Part shown: piece by piece, positions 19,317 to 27,644 of the stretch | Position numbering within the stretch: the stretch's first letter is position 1 | Layout of the letters: every line of letters begins with the position of its first letter | Assembly (NCBI RefSeq): GCF_014697375.1 | Contig: NZ_JACJRS010000047.1 | Coordinates: 1 to 44,104, forward strand | Source of the DNA: Phormidium sp. FACHB-1136 | GTDB lineage: Bacteria > Cyanobacteriota > Cyanobacteriia > Phormidesmidales > Phormidesmidaceae | Length of the DNA: 44,104 nucleotides | Direction of reading: 5' to 3' | Made by a program: the position numbers and the translations under genes | The notes under the pieces: generated by a model | Databases searched by the model: none | The model's input: the letters and a program-made list of their open reading frames with translations, nothing else | What the model was told of the DNA's origin: nothing

Positions 19317-19426
19317 GCGACGAAACCCTAGACAGGGCATAGGGAACGGTGATGGGGGGAATCGTTTATGAGCACGACTGTCGTTCCATAGGTTTTTCGT
19401 TGAACAGAGACACAAGGAGCATGGTG

Positions 19427-19900
19427 ATGGCAGACCAAATGCAACTTGATCGACTCCAATCGGGCATTGAGGGGTGGAACGCATGGCGAAAAGCTAATCC
19501 AGAGTTGGAAGTTGTTGACCTGAGTAAGGCCGATCTGATCGGTGCCGACCTGCGCGGTGCGAATCTGAGTGGTGCCGACCTGAGTGGGGTCAACCTGAGT
19601 GGTGCCGACCTGAGTGGGGTCAACTTAAGCAAGGCCGACCTGCGCGGTGCGAACCTGCGCGGTGCCGACCTGAGCGGGGTCAACCTAAGCAAGGCCGACC
19701 TGCGCGGTGCGAACCTGCGCGGTGCCTTCCTGATTGGTGCGAACCTGCGCGGTGCGAACCTGAGCGGGGTCAACCTGAGCGATGCCGACCTGTACGGTGC
19801 CGACCTGAGCGATGCCGACCTGTACGATGCCTTCCTGCGCGGCGCGAACCTGAGCGGTGCCGACCTGCGCGGTGCAGACCTGCGCGGTGCCATAAGGTAG
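19427..19900 (+). CDS. Pentapeptide-repeat protein 5
   Basis: 157 aa from ATG 19427; an ATG two codons earlier (19421) is also possible, with AAGGAG too close to it. About 25 pentapeptides with internal higher-order repeats (DLSGVNLSKADLRGANLRGA occurs twice), a sign of recent repeat expansion. Cap MADQMQLDRLQSGIEGWNAW. Confidence 0.85.
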   Translation: MADQMQLDRLQSGIEGWNAWRKANPELEVVDLSKADLIGADLRGANLSGADLSGVNLSGADLSGVNLSKADLRGANLRGADLSGVNLSKADLRGANLRGAFLIGANLRGANLSGVNLSDADLYGADLSDADLYDAFLRGANLSGADLRGADLRGAIR

Positions 19901-20010
19901 GCGATGGAACCCTAGATAGGGCATAGAAAACGGTGATGGGGGAAATAGTTTATGAGCACGACTGTCGTTCCATAGGTTTTTCGTTAAACAGAGGCACAAG
20001 GAGAATAGTG

Positions 20011-20301
20011 ATGGCAGACCAAACGCAACTTGATCGACTCAGAGCGGGCGTTAATGATTGGAACGCATGGCGAGAAGCCAACCCAGAGGAAGATATTTAC
20101 CTGAGCGGTGCCGACCTGAGCTATGCCAACCTGAGCTATGCCAACCTGAGCTATGCCGACTTACACGGTGCCAACCTGATCCATGCCGACCTGAGCGATG
20201 CCGACTTACACGGTGCCAACCTGATCTATGCCAACCTGATCGGGGCCAACCTGATCGGGGCCAATCTAGAGAACACCGACCTGATCGGGGCCATAAGATA
20301 G
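20011..20301 (+). CDS. Pentapeptide-repeat protein 6 (short)
   Basis: 96 aa from ATG 20011 with AAGGAG. Same cap, then about 13 pentapeptides ([20 protein letters not shown]...). The shortest copy, giving three to four helical coils. It ends DLIGAIR. Confidence 0.85.
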   Translation: MADQTQLDRLRAGVNDWNAWREANPEEDIYLSGADLSYANLSYANLSYADLHGANLIHADLSDADLHGANLIYANLIGANLIGANLENTDLIGAIR

Positions 20302-20365
20302 GCGACGGAGCCCTAGACAAGGCATAGGGAACGGCGCTGGGGGGAATCGTTTATGAGCATGACTG

Positions 20366-20478
20366 GGTAGTGCATTAATCTACGGGTCAGAGAAAAAACA
20401 GCCAAAAACAGCAATCTACTGCTGTAAGGTCTCTAGGGTAGCCTGATTATTCTCTAGCCTGTACGAAATAGGACTACC
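20366..20478. mobile_element. 113-bp MITE, copy 1, with 8-bp target duplication
   Basis: The element GGTAGTGC...GGACTACC has 8-bp terminal inverted repeats (7 of 8 match) and is flanked by CATGACTG on both sides (20358-20365 and 20479-20486). Removing element plus one duplicate restores the standard pentapeptide leader (ATGAGCATGACTGTAGTCCC). A second copy, nearly identical, is at 37503-37616. No coding capacity. Confidence 0.9.
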
Positions 20479-20532
20479 CATGACTGTAGTCCCATACATT
20501 TTTCGTTGAACAGAGACACAAGGAGACTGGTA

Positions 20533-20898
20533 ATGGCAAACCCGACGCAACTTGATCGACTCAAAGCGGGGGTTGAGGGGTGGAACGCATGGCGAGAATC
20601 CCATCCAGGAGAGGCAGTTGACCTGCGCCGTGCCAACCTGCGCCGTGCCAACCTGCGCCGTGTCAACTTGATCGGGGCCAACCTGGGTGGTGCCAACCTG
20701 ATCGGGGCCAACCTGCGCAAAGCTGACCTACGCAAAGCCGATCTGAGCAATGCCGATCTGCGTGGTGCCGACCTGCGCCGTGCCGATCTGCGTGGTGCCG
20801 ACCTGATCGGGGCCGATCTGGGCGGTGCCGACTTGATTGGGGCTGGGCTCGGCGGTGCCGACCTGCGCCACGCCAACCTGATCGGTGCCACAAGGTAG
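20533..20898 (+). CDS. Pentapeptide-repeat protein 7
   Basis: 121 aa from ATG 20533, with AAGGAG nine bases upstream. Cap [20 protein letters not shown], then about 18 pentapeptides rich in RRANL and GGADL variants, ending GATR. Its leader is interrupted by the MITE at 20366-20478, which separates it from whatever promoter drives genes 1-6. About 55 bases of native leader remain between the MITE and the ATG. Confidence 0.85.
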   Translation: MANPTQLDRLKAGVEGWNAWRESHPGEAVDLRRANLRRANLRRVNLIGANLGGANLIGANLRKADLRKADLSNADLRGADLRRADLRGADLIGADLGGADLIGAGLGGADLRHANLIGATR

Positions 20899-21225
20899 GC
20901 GACGGAGCCCTAGACAGGGCATAGGGAACGGCGCTGGGGGGAATCGTTTATGAGCACGACTGTAGTCCCATACGTTTTTCGTTAGCAGTCCAGTGCCAAC
21001 TCAGCAGCCCTATGCCCTGGCAATGTAGCTTGCTTCCCGTTAGGGTGGGCTAAGTACAAGCTGGCAGTAGGTTTCTCAAGATTGAAGTGTTTTGCTTATC
21101 CCGAACTGAGGTTAACGATAGGCATTCTGATGGTATTCCGAACTCAGGTTTTGCAAACATCCTCGCAAACATTCCTCTAGAGGCCAGAGGCGTGCAGAGT
21201 AGCGTGGGCTTCCGATGGTCTGGGT
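20899..21225. other. Array end with orphan leader; no gene
   Basis: After gene 7 the spacer/leader unit occurs once more (20903-20985, including ATGAGCACGACTGTAGTCCC) but breaks off at CGTTA, just before the AACAGAGACAC..AGGAG segment, and no pentapeptide gene follows. The rest holds a near-duplicate CCGAACT(G/C)AGGTT (21102 and 21149) and no convincing CDS. Confidence 0.6.
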
Positions 21226-21882
21226 TTATGCCCCCACAAAGCGGTTGGCTAGAGCGGCTCCATCGAGGCCCAGGGCCATCGCGTATTTTCGTAAAAATGC
21301 GCGAATGTAAAATGGCTCCGGTAGCGGGCGCAGATCACCCGACTCCAGGGCATTCACAATGTAGGGCTGGATAAAAGTCATCTGGTAGATCTCCTCTACC
21401 GACCAGCCCTTCGCCAGACGATGCTGCCGCAGTTCGGCCCCAACCTGTTGCAAATTGGCCGACATCTGAGCCAACTCCTCCGCATGGGCCTGCCGCTTCG
21501 CCGCCAGTGGCCCATGGAGATAGGGCTGAGGCGGGGCCACGCGGGCCGAGGGCACCTGGATTTCTGCGGTACTGGCAGACCGATGGACACAGGTTTCTGG
21601 GCGCAGGGCCGTCAGCATCCGTGGCGATATGGAGGGCATCTCTGTAGCTTGGGCGGTTCCGGTTTCTAGGGGGTGTCCCGCCGACTGGCTCTGCTTAAGT
21701 TGCTGATCGAGCCGATGGCGGTTCAGTAGCCCCAGTGCCACCAGGGCCGTTAGGGGAGGCAGGGCCGTCACCGCCACCTGTTGGGTTGCGATGGATGCCG
21801 CCGCCGCCGCCCCACTGCCCACAATCAGCGCATATTCCGAGGCCATGGCGAGATTTGGCTTGGAGGGTTGGGTATGGGTCAT
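21226..21882 (-). CDS. RodZ-like membrane protein with C-terminal HTH_25 domain
   Basis: 218 aa. The N-terminal third has a hydrophobic Ala/Val/Leu-rich stretch (about 18-53) likely to span the membrane once or twice. A Pro/Ser/Thr-rich linker follows, and the C-terminal 75 residues are a RodZ-type helix-turn-helix: VGAELRQHRLAKGWSVEEIYQ, T.IQP.IV.ALE.GD...LPEPFYIRAFLRKYA..LGLD. In classical RodZ the HTH is N-terminal and the membrane segment follows; here the order is reversed, as in several cyanobacterial homologues. RodZ links MreB to the cell wall. Whether this protein does so, or regulates DNA, is not shown. Confidence 0.75.
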   Translation of the reverse strand: MTHTQPSKPNLAMASEYALIVGSGAAAAASIATQQVAVTALPPLTALVALGLLNRHRLDQQLKQSQSAGHPLETGTAQATEMPSISPRMLTALRPETCVHRSASTAEIQVPSARVAPPQPYLHGPLAAKRQAHAEELAQMSANLQQVGAELRQHRLAKGWSVEEIYQMTFIQPYIVNALESGDLRPLPEPFYIRAFLRKYAMALGLDGAALANRFVGA

Positions 21883-22079
21883 GGCAGCCGATAAACCTTT
21901 TGTAGGGTGATTCTGTTTATCTTGTACGACGGTCAGAGAGGGTAATCCGTACAGTTTGACCTCTAATTGGTATTAATTATGCTTCATCCCTAAGGGTAGA
22001 ACCCTCCGTAGTTAGGGTAGAACAAGGTACGGAAAGCATGGTCGAGGGCATCCCACAGGTCATCAAAACTTTTGGGCAT

Positions 22080-22107
22080 AAAAAGCCCGCCAGGAAAACC
22101 AGCGGGC
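22080..22107 (-). terminator. Rho-independent terminator of the small RNA
   Basis: Minus-strand GCCCGC, an 11-base loop, GCGGGC, then TTTTT. Six G-C pairs directly before the T-run. Confidence 0.65.
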
Positions 22108-22205
22108 GCAACGTGGAGTGATTGGCAAAGGAGCGTTGAGGGAACCATCCCCGTCGGATTTGCCCCCCGACAGGGATTACTCATTCTCCTTGCCCGTTCT
22201 GGTTG
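22080..22205 (-). ncRNA. Probable small RNA of ~125 nt
   Basis: On the minus strand a near-consensus promoter (TTGATA, 17 bases, TATAGA; 22211-22239) is followed by a 5' hairpin (ATCCC.GTCGG ... CCGAC.GGGAT), an unpaired C/U-rich stretch containing ACGCTCCTTTGCC, and a terminator hairpin GCCCGC/GCGGGC with five T (22107-22080). CTCCTTT is complementary to Shine-Dalgarno sequences. A 64-codon frame also crosses this segment and the terminator (MSNPCRGANPTG... , 22184-21990), with AAGGAG only one base before its ATG. I judge the RNA reading more likely. Confidence 0.5.
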
Positions 22206-22210
22206 CCTAT

Positions 22211-22239
22211 TCTATAAGAAGATGTTCAGAACGTATCAA
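22211..22239 (-). promoter_or_regulatory. Sigma-70-type promoter for the small RNA
   Basis: Read on the minus strand: TTGATA (22239-22234), a 17-base spacer and TATAGA (22216-22211). Each hexamer differs from consensus by one or two bases. Predicted start of transcription is about 22204. Confidence 0.5.
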
Positions 22240-22264
22240 TTAGCACAGGGTAATTTGATCACAT

Positions 22265-22465
22265 AGACAAAGACGCCTTCAAGATCTTGATGGATGCCGT
22301 TGCCTATGTGCTGGAGGTCGTGCTGCGGTTCCTAAAAGCCCAAGGCTTTGTCCTACTCCCTTGGCGGTGGGTGGTGGAGTGCCCTATCGCTGGCTTCATG
22401 AGTATCTTCGGTTGACGATGGAGGACGGGCGCTTGCCTGCATTCTTTAAGGCGTTTATAGCGGTT
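22265..22465 (+). pseudogene. Relic of an IS5-type transposase C-terminus
   Basis: One frame (to 22379) reads LEVVLRFLKAQGFVLLPWRW followed by VVE. The next frame continues RWLHEYLRLTMEDGRLPAFF-KAFIAV. Together these match the IS5-family end (G-F-x-V-L-P-R-R-W-V-V-E-R-T-F-A-W-L..RRL..D.E). A frameshift lies near 22380 and the rest of the transposase is missing. Confidence 0.6.
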
Positions 22466-22851
22466 CTCGATAGAGTCAGGTACACCGTTGCTGGGCTCTC
22501 AATCCCTCCAGTTCCTAGCGGCCTAAGGCTCACTCTGTACCCCCCTTGATAAGGGGAGCAGGGGGGATCATCGCAATGTACTTTAACCGAGTGCAATCCG
22601 CTATATTTACGTCGTTACAATTTACGTTAAAATACGGATACTTATGTAAGTTATATTTCATTAATTTCCGTATTCTCAAGTTTTTAAATATCCTGTAGTC
22701 TTCCCCATGACGTAGTCAATTTATACGGATCTGGGAAGTGCATGGTCAAAATTCTATTGATTCATGCATTTAATCTTTCTCAGATTTGCTGAAATTCTGG
22801 CTGGGCTCAGGTATTAGCCAGACTTAAGCCTAGGCTCTGTGTGGGATTTCC
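22466..22851. other. Upstream region of the hybrid kinase with a dispersed hairpin repeat
   Basis: At 22540-22568 lies CCCCCCTTGATAAGGGG-AGCAGGGGGG, a C-run/G-run hairpin repeat widely scattered in cyanobacterial genomes. After that the sequence turns AT-rich (22600-22760), which would suit a promoter for the kinase at 22852. No gene seen. Confidence 0.5.
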
Positions 22852-25800
22852 ATGAATATTGATGAGTGTAAACAGGCCGAACTCGAATTACAAGCCCAGA
22901 AAAAGTTCATTGAAATCGCTATCCAGACTGACCCAGACCTGGTGGTTTATCTGTTTGATGTACCCAGCCAAAGCCTGCTGTTTGTCAGTGATTCAGTGGC
23001 CAATTTATTAGACTATACCGCCACAGAAATCCTGGCCATGGGGGCCGATCTGGTGTCCACCCTCGTGCATCCCGACGATCACCTGGGTTTTGCCACCTAT
23101 ATCGAGCAGCTTGACCAAAGCCCGCCGGGAACCACCCTCACCTTTGAATATCGGGTGCGCCACCGCGATGGCCGTTGGCTATATGTACTGCTGCGGGGGC
23201 AAGCCTATACCCGCGACGAGCAGGGACATATTCAGCAGGTTGTAGGTTCGTTAACAGACATTAGCTGCCGCAAACGAACCGAAGCCAACCTCCAAGCCTC
23301 TGAGGCCCGCTTTGAGGCCATCGCCAACCTCGTTCCTGATTTTCTCTGGGAAAGCGAACCCGATAGCTTCAACACCTGGTGCAACCAACGCTGGCTCGAC
23401 TACACCGGGCAAACCCTAGAGCAAGCCTTGGGCCTGGGCTGGCTAGAGGCCATTCATCCTGATGATCGAGCCACATCGCTTCTGATTCAGCGAGAATCTG
23501 CCGAAACGGGAGAACCCCGACGCGAAGAACGCCGCATCCGTCGCCACGATGGCGAATACCGTTGGTTTGTCTCTAATTTTGTCCCTATCAAAAATGCAGA
23601 GGGCAAGGTGATCAAGCTGTATGGTTCCGTCACCGACATTCACGAAGGACGCATGGCGCTGGAGGCATCCCAGGCAGCGGCAGAAATTGACGCTTTTCGG
23701 GTCAGATTGTCGGATGTGCTGCGATCCCTCACCAACCCGATCCACATTCAAGCCGAGGCTTGCCATCTGCTGGGCGAACAGTTGGGGGTTGATCGTGTCT
23801 TTTATGCCGAAATCAATGAGATCGAAGGCTATGCCCAAATCAATCACGAATATACCCAGGCGGGTTTGCCCTCCCTCCTTGGCCGCTATTCCCTGGCAGA
23901 CTATGGTGCTAGTCTGCCCTATCTGCGCCAGGGTGAAACGGTCATTGTGGCCGATACGCAAACCGCCGTCTTTGTCCCTGAACGGGATCGCCTAGCCCTG
24001 GCTGATCTCGGCCTGGTTGGCATGTTGTCTCTCCCGCTGATTAAGGATGGCCGATTGGTGGGAGCCTTTACCGCCACCACCACCACACCCCACGACTGGA
24101 CAGCAGCAGAGGTAGACCTGGTGCGCGAAACCGCTGAGCGGCTGTGGACAACCATGCAGCGGGCCGAAGCCGAAGCTGCCGTGAAAGACCTTTCCGAGCG
24201 TTTAGCCTTGGCGTTGCAAGCTGGATCTATTGGCACCTGGGATTGGGATTGCGTCAATGAGGCGCACTGGGATGACCAAATGTACGCCCTCTACGGGACG
24301 CAAAACCGAAGGGAACAGGCAGGTTATCCCACCTGGCGCGATAGCTTGCACCCCGACGACCGCGACCGGGTCGAAGCGCTGTTACAGGCGGCACTACGGG
24401 GCGAGGCCGACTACAATACCGAGTTTCGCATTCTGCGCCCGAATGGAGAGATCCGGTGGATACAGTCCATTGCCCAGGTACAGACGGATGACCACGGCAA
24501 CCCCAAGCGGATGGTGGGCATTCACCAAGACATTACCGAGCGAAAACGTGCGGAGAGTGAGCTGAAAGAGCAAACCAGTCGCCTTAGGTTGGCCTTACAT
24601 GCGGGCTCCTACGGCATTTGGGAATGGGATTTGGTCAACGACCCGATCTGGGACGAGCGTATCTATGAAGACTATGGCCTGCAAAACCTAGGGCGACCCG
24701 TCACCTACCAAGACTGGCGTAATCGCATCCATCCCAATGACCTTCCTTGGGTCGAGGCCCAACTGGAGACCGACTTGCGGGCCAGAATTCCCTTTAGTGC
24801 CGAATTTCGCATTTGCCGCCCTGATGGCGAACTGCGGTGGGTCTCATCTACGGCCAAGTTGTATTGCGATGGCCAAGGCCAGCCGATGCGGATGGTGGGC
24901 ATTCACCAAGACATTACCCACCGCAAACTCGCCGAGCAGGAGATTTGCAACAGTCAGGCCAAGTTTCAGCGCTTGGTGGATGACATTGGCGATAAATTCG
25001 TTGTCTTTAGCATTGCTGGAGGCACCCTTTTCACTTACGTCAGTGGTGGGTTTCAGACCGTCTTTGGGGTGCCGCCAGAGGCCATTTTGGGTCGGTATTG
25101 GGCCGATACGATCCAGTGGTTTCCAGAGTCCATAGAGTTGGCCCAATCTGAAGATGAGACACTGCGAACTGGGCAGGTGTCGTCCCAGGAATTTGAGATG
25201 TCCTTTGTCCACCCCGATGGAAAAGCCCGAACCGTTCGCGTGGTGCAGCATCCCGTTTTGGATGGAGCGGGTAACCTTCTGGCCATTGAGGGAGTGCTGG
25301 AAGACATCACTGAACGTAAAGCTGCCGAAGCTGAATTATGCCGCACCAATGCCGAACTGGAACGCGCCACCCGCCTGAAGGACGAATTTTTGGCCAATAT
25401 GAGCCACGAACTGCGGACGCCCCTTACCGCCATCCTCGGTATGACCGAAGGGTTGCAAGAGGAAATCTTTGGCCCCCTCACCGAACGCCAGCAGCGCAGC
25501 CTAGCCACCATCGAGCGCAGCAGCAGCCACCTGTTGTCTTTAATTAACGACATCCTCGACCTCTCTAAAATTGAAGCGGGCCAGGTGGATCTAGACTTCA
25601 ATGCCATCAGCGTCAGCCTGCTCTGTAGCGCCAGCATCGCCTTTGTGAAACAGCAGGCCTACAAAAAACGTCAGCAGATTACCACCCTCATCCCCGACGG
25701 CTTACCCGACCTCTACGGCGACGACCGCCGCCTGCGCCAGGTCTTGATTAACCTGCTCACCAACGCCGTCAAATTCACCCCCGAAGGGGGCCACATTACC

Positions 25801-26574
25801 CTCGCCGCTAACTACATTACCCTCGCCCAAAACGATGTCCAGGCCGAAATCTTCATTCACCCCCAGGCCAACCCTGGCGATACCCTGGGTCTGTTGTCTA
25901 TCTCCATTACCGATACGGGCATTGGCATTAGTCCCGAAGATGCCCAACGACTGTTTCAACCCTTTGTGCAGGTCAACACCGCCCTCAATCGCCAATACGA
26001 AGGCACCGGGCTGGGCCTCTCCCTGGTCAAACGCCTTGTGGAAATGCACGGCGGCGAAGTCACCTTCACCAGTGAAGTCGGCAGCGGCAGTTGCTTCACC
26101 GTACAACTCCCGATCATCGCCCTCCCCAACACCGACGGCTCCCCAGTCCATGTCACAGAATCTATCGAGGCTGCTACTCCGATAGACTCCGCCGAGGCTC
26201 CCCTGATTTTGCTCGCTGAAGACAACGAAGCCAACCTCAGCACCACCAGTTCCTACCTAGGGGCCAAGGGCTATCGCCTTGTCATCGCCAAAAACGGCCT
26301 AGAAGCCATCGACCTAGCCACCACGGCTCAGCCCAACTTAATCTTGATGGACATCCAAATGCCCCACCTCAATGGCCTAGCGGCCATCCGCCAAATTCGG
26401 CAAAACCCTGCCCTGTCCACGGTGCCTATCATCGCCCTCACCGCCCTCGCCATGCCCGCCGACCGTGAGCGCTGCCTAGAGGCCGGAGCCAACTGCTACC
26501 TCAGTAAGCCCATCCGCCTCAAGCAACTCTCCCAAAGCATCACCACCTTGCTAGCCAAGGGTTCCCCTCCGTAG
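22852..26574 (+). CDS. Hybrid sensor histidine kinase (PAS x5, GAF, HisKA, HATPase, REC)
   Basis: 1240 aa. Order: PAS/PAC (about 20-145), PAS/PAC (150-270), GAF (285-440), PAS/PAC (450-575), PAS/PAC (580-705, paralogous to the previous one: both read IHPNDL/LHPDDR and MRMVGIHQDIT), PAS/PAC (710-830), HisKA with the phospho-acceptor His in FLANMSHELRTPL (about 855), HATPase_c with N-box LLTNAVKFTPEGG and G boxes DTGIGI and GTGLGLSL, then a receiver domain (1120-1240) with LILMDIQMP holding the acceptor Asp. No membrane segment, so a cytoplasmic sensor. No output gene is adjacent. It faces the CBS-CP12 gene, 35 bases from its end. Confidence 0.93.
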   Translation: MNIDECKQAELELQAQKKFIEIAIQTDPDLVVYLFDVPSQSLLFVSDSVANLLDYTATEILAMGADLVSTLVHPDDHLGFATYIEQLDQSPPGTTLTFEYRVRHRDGRWLYVLLRGQAYTRDEQGHIQQVVGSLTDISCRKRTEANLQASEARFEAIANLVPDFLWESEPDSFNTWCNQRWLDYTGQTLEQALGLGWLEAIHPDDRATSLLIQRESAETGEPRREERRIRRHDGEYRWFVSNFVPIKNAEGKVIKLYGSVTDIHEGRMALEASQAAAEIDAFRVRLSDVLRSLTNPIHIQAEACHLLGEQLGVDRVFYAEINEIEGYAQINHEYTQAGLPSLLGRYSLADYGASLPYLRQGETVIVADTQTAVFVPERDRLALADLGLVGMLSLPLIKDGRLVGAFTATTTTPHDWTAAEVDLVRETAERLWTTMQRAEAEAAVKDLSERLALALQAGSIGTWDWDCVNEAHWDDQMYALYGTQNRREQAGYPTWRDSLHPDDRDRVEALLQAALRGEADYNTEFRILRPNGEIRWIQSIAQVQTDDHGNPKRMVGIHQDITERKRAESELKEQTSRLRLALHAGSYGIWEWDLVNDPIWDERIYEDYGLQNLGRPVTYQDWRNRIHPNDLPWVEAQLETDLRARIPFSAEFRICRPDGELRWVSSTAKLYCDGQGQPMRMVGIHQDITHRKLAEQEICNSQAKFQRLVDDIGDKFVVFSIAGGTLFTYVSGGFQTVFGVPPEAILGRYWADTIQWFPESIELAQSEDETLRTGQVSSQEFEMSFVHPDGKARTVRVVQHPVLDGAGNLLAIEGVLEDITERKAAEAELCRTNAELERATRLKDEFLANMSHELRTPLTAILGMTEGLQEEIFGPLTERQQRSLATIERSSSHLLSLINDILDLSKIEAGQVDLDFNAISVSLLCSASIAFVKQQAYKKRQQITTLIPDGLPDLYGDDRRLRQVLINLLTNAVKFTPEGGHITLAANYITLAQNDVQAEIFIHPQANPGDTLGLLSISITDTGIGISPEDAQRLFQPFVQVNTALNRQYEGTGLGLSLVKRLVEMHGGEVTFTSEVGSGSCFTVQLPIIALPNTDGSPVHVTESIEAATPIDSAEAPLILLAEDNEANLSTTSSYLGAKGYRLVIAKNGLEAIDLATTAQPNLILMDIQMPHLNGLAAIRQIRQNPALSTVPIIALTALAMPADRERCLEAGANCYLSKPIRLKQLSQSITTLLAKGSPP

Positions 26575-26609
26575 AGAGGAAGCATGGGGCGGACAAAGCT
26601 CTTGTTCGT

Positions 26610-27227
26610 TCAGTCCTCATAGATCCGGCATTCATCGGCCTCTGGATTCGCGTCGCAGTAGTTTTGCAACGAGTTCTTCTGTTTTTCCGGTTCCCGCTGG
26701 TGAGCCGTTTCCGCCTGAAGTTCCTCAACAACATCCCAGGCGGCGGCACAGGCGGGAGACGTGGCTCCTTGCTCGCTGCAAATGAGGCGGGCTTCTTCTC
26801 GTGCCGCTTCAATGCGATCTTCTAAAAAGAGTGATTTCGATAGGGTCACAAAGTCACTCTTAAACAAAATGTCGCTAATCGATACAATGCCGAGAAGTTG
26901 CTGGCCATCCACAACGGGGGCACGGCGAATGCGGCTTTGGGCAAAGAGGCGCGCCAAATACTCAACGCCAAGTTCTGGGTAGACCGTAATGCAGGGCTTG
27001 GTCATCACTTCATAGACCCGGACTTTTTTAGGATCATGGCCGAAGGCTGCAACGTTATAGACAATGTCAGACTCGGTAATCGTGCCGAAGGGATCCTGGG
27101 CACTGCGGGGTTCAACAATTAAGGCGCGGAGCTTTTTAGCCTTCATCAGTTCTACGGCCTCGGCCACGCTGGCGGATCCTCGAATGGTCACAACCGTGGT
27201 GGTCATAATGTCCTTGACTTGCATCAT
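26610..27227 (-). CDS. CBS-CP12 fusion protein
   Basis: 205 aa from ATG 27227 (MMQVKDIMT...); in-frame ATGs further up (to 27260) are possible. Two CBS motifs (VKDIMTTTVVTI... and VYEVMTKPCITVYP... RRAPVVDGQQLLGIVSISDI) form a Bateman module at about 1-130. The last ~75 residues are a complete CP12: C-x-x-x-G..SPAC, AAWDVVEELQAE (the conserved AWD.VEEL) and YCDANPEADECRIYED, with all four CP12 cysteines. CP12 ties up GAPDH and phosphoribulokinase and shuts down the Calvin cycle when oxidised. CBS-CP12 fusions are a known cyanobacterial class thought to add adenylate sensing. Downstream of the zinc-ribbon and thioredoxin genes on the same strand. Confidence 0.93.
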   Translation of the reverse strand: MMQVKDIMTTTVVTIRGSASVAEAVELMKAKKLRALIVEPRSAQDPFGTITESDIVYNVAAFGHDPKKVRVYEVMTKPCITVYPELGVEYLARLFAQSRIRRAPVVDGQQLLGIVSISDILFKSDFVTLSKSLFLEDRIEAAREEARLICSEQGATSPACAAAWDVVEELQAETAHQREPEKQKNSLQNYCDANPEADECRIYED

Positions 27228-27278
27228 GATTTCTCTTTCATCCTTCATAGGTGTGGGCACAAAGCGACCGTGAGCTGG

Positions 27279-27566
27279 CTATTTCACCCTTCCCGCTAAG
27301 GCATGGGAAAGGCTGTAAGTCGGTGTGGGACGGTAGGTTGGAGCAAAGACAGATGGCCGCTTGACCTCGCCAACCGTTCCTGGAGCGTAGGCTTCGAGAA
27401 CTCGACCATTGCCCCAGCACATGGTGAGCAGGTAGTCGCAGTGAGGACATTCCGTTGTGGCCACCCGTGAATCGGAGCAGCCTTGGCACGCCGTTCCCTC
27501 GTCATCAAAGTGACGCTGGGCCGAGCGGCCACAGTTAGGACAGTAAATCTCTAAGGAGGTAAGCAT
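27279..27566 (-). CDS. Small zinc-ribbon-like protein, function unknown
   Basis: 95 aa. The N-terminal half has three CxxC pairs (CPNC at 9-12, CQGC, CPHC) and one more Cys (TMCWGNG), the spacing of one or two zinc ribbons. The C-terminal half is Pro/Thr/Tyr-rich without a motif. AAGGAGGT lies just before ATG 27566, an unusually strong ribosome binding site. Lies between thioredoxin (78 bases upstream) and CBS-CP12 (51 bases downstream), all on the minus strand. A redox- or metal-responsive role would suit the neighbours but is inference. Confidence 0.7.
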   Translation of the reverse strand: MLTSLEIYCPNCGRSAQRHFDDEGTACQGCSDSRVATTECPHCDYLLTMCWGNGRVLEAYAPGTVGEVKRPSVFAPTYRPTPTYSLSHALAGRVK

Positions 27567-27644
27567 GATAAACCCTCGCCATGGAGTGGGGAAGAAGGCC
27601 GAACTCGAAGCAACTTGCCGTCATTGAGTTAGAGATACTTCTCG

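Larger units (their letters stand above)
17836..20980 (+). repeat. Conserved spacer/leader unit repeated between pentapeptide genes
   Basis: Each spacer carries the same ~100-base unit: GGCGAyGGArCCCTAGAyAGGGCA (a small GCCCT/AGGGC hairpin), then a G-run, GGGAATCGTTTATGAGCACGA, the end of a micro-ORF, and AACAGAGACACmAGGAG before the next ATG. The micro-ORF ATG-AGC-AyG-ACT-GTm-GTy-CCr-stop encodes MS(T/M)TVVP before genes 2, 3, 5 and 6. Starts are near 17886, 18363, 18772, 19369 and 19952. The MITE splits the one before gene 7. Confidence 0.75.

Noticed and set aside
17379..20898. CRISPR-like array
   Set aside because: The short repeats are in-frame 15-base codon repeats of pentapeptide proteins, with no unique spacers of constant length.
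17400..20900. Long antisense frames across the pentapeptide genes ([14 protein letters not shown] and [12 protein letters not shown] proteins)
   Set aside because: They are shadows created by the 15-base periodicity of pentapeptide coding DNA; no ribosome binding sites or independent conservation.
21990..22184. 64-aa protein MSNPCRGANPTG...
   Set aside because: It would read through a strong terminator hairpin and its AAGGAG is only one base before the ATG; the small-RNA reading explains the promoter, hairpin and terminator better. Not fully excluded.
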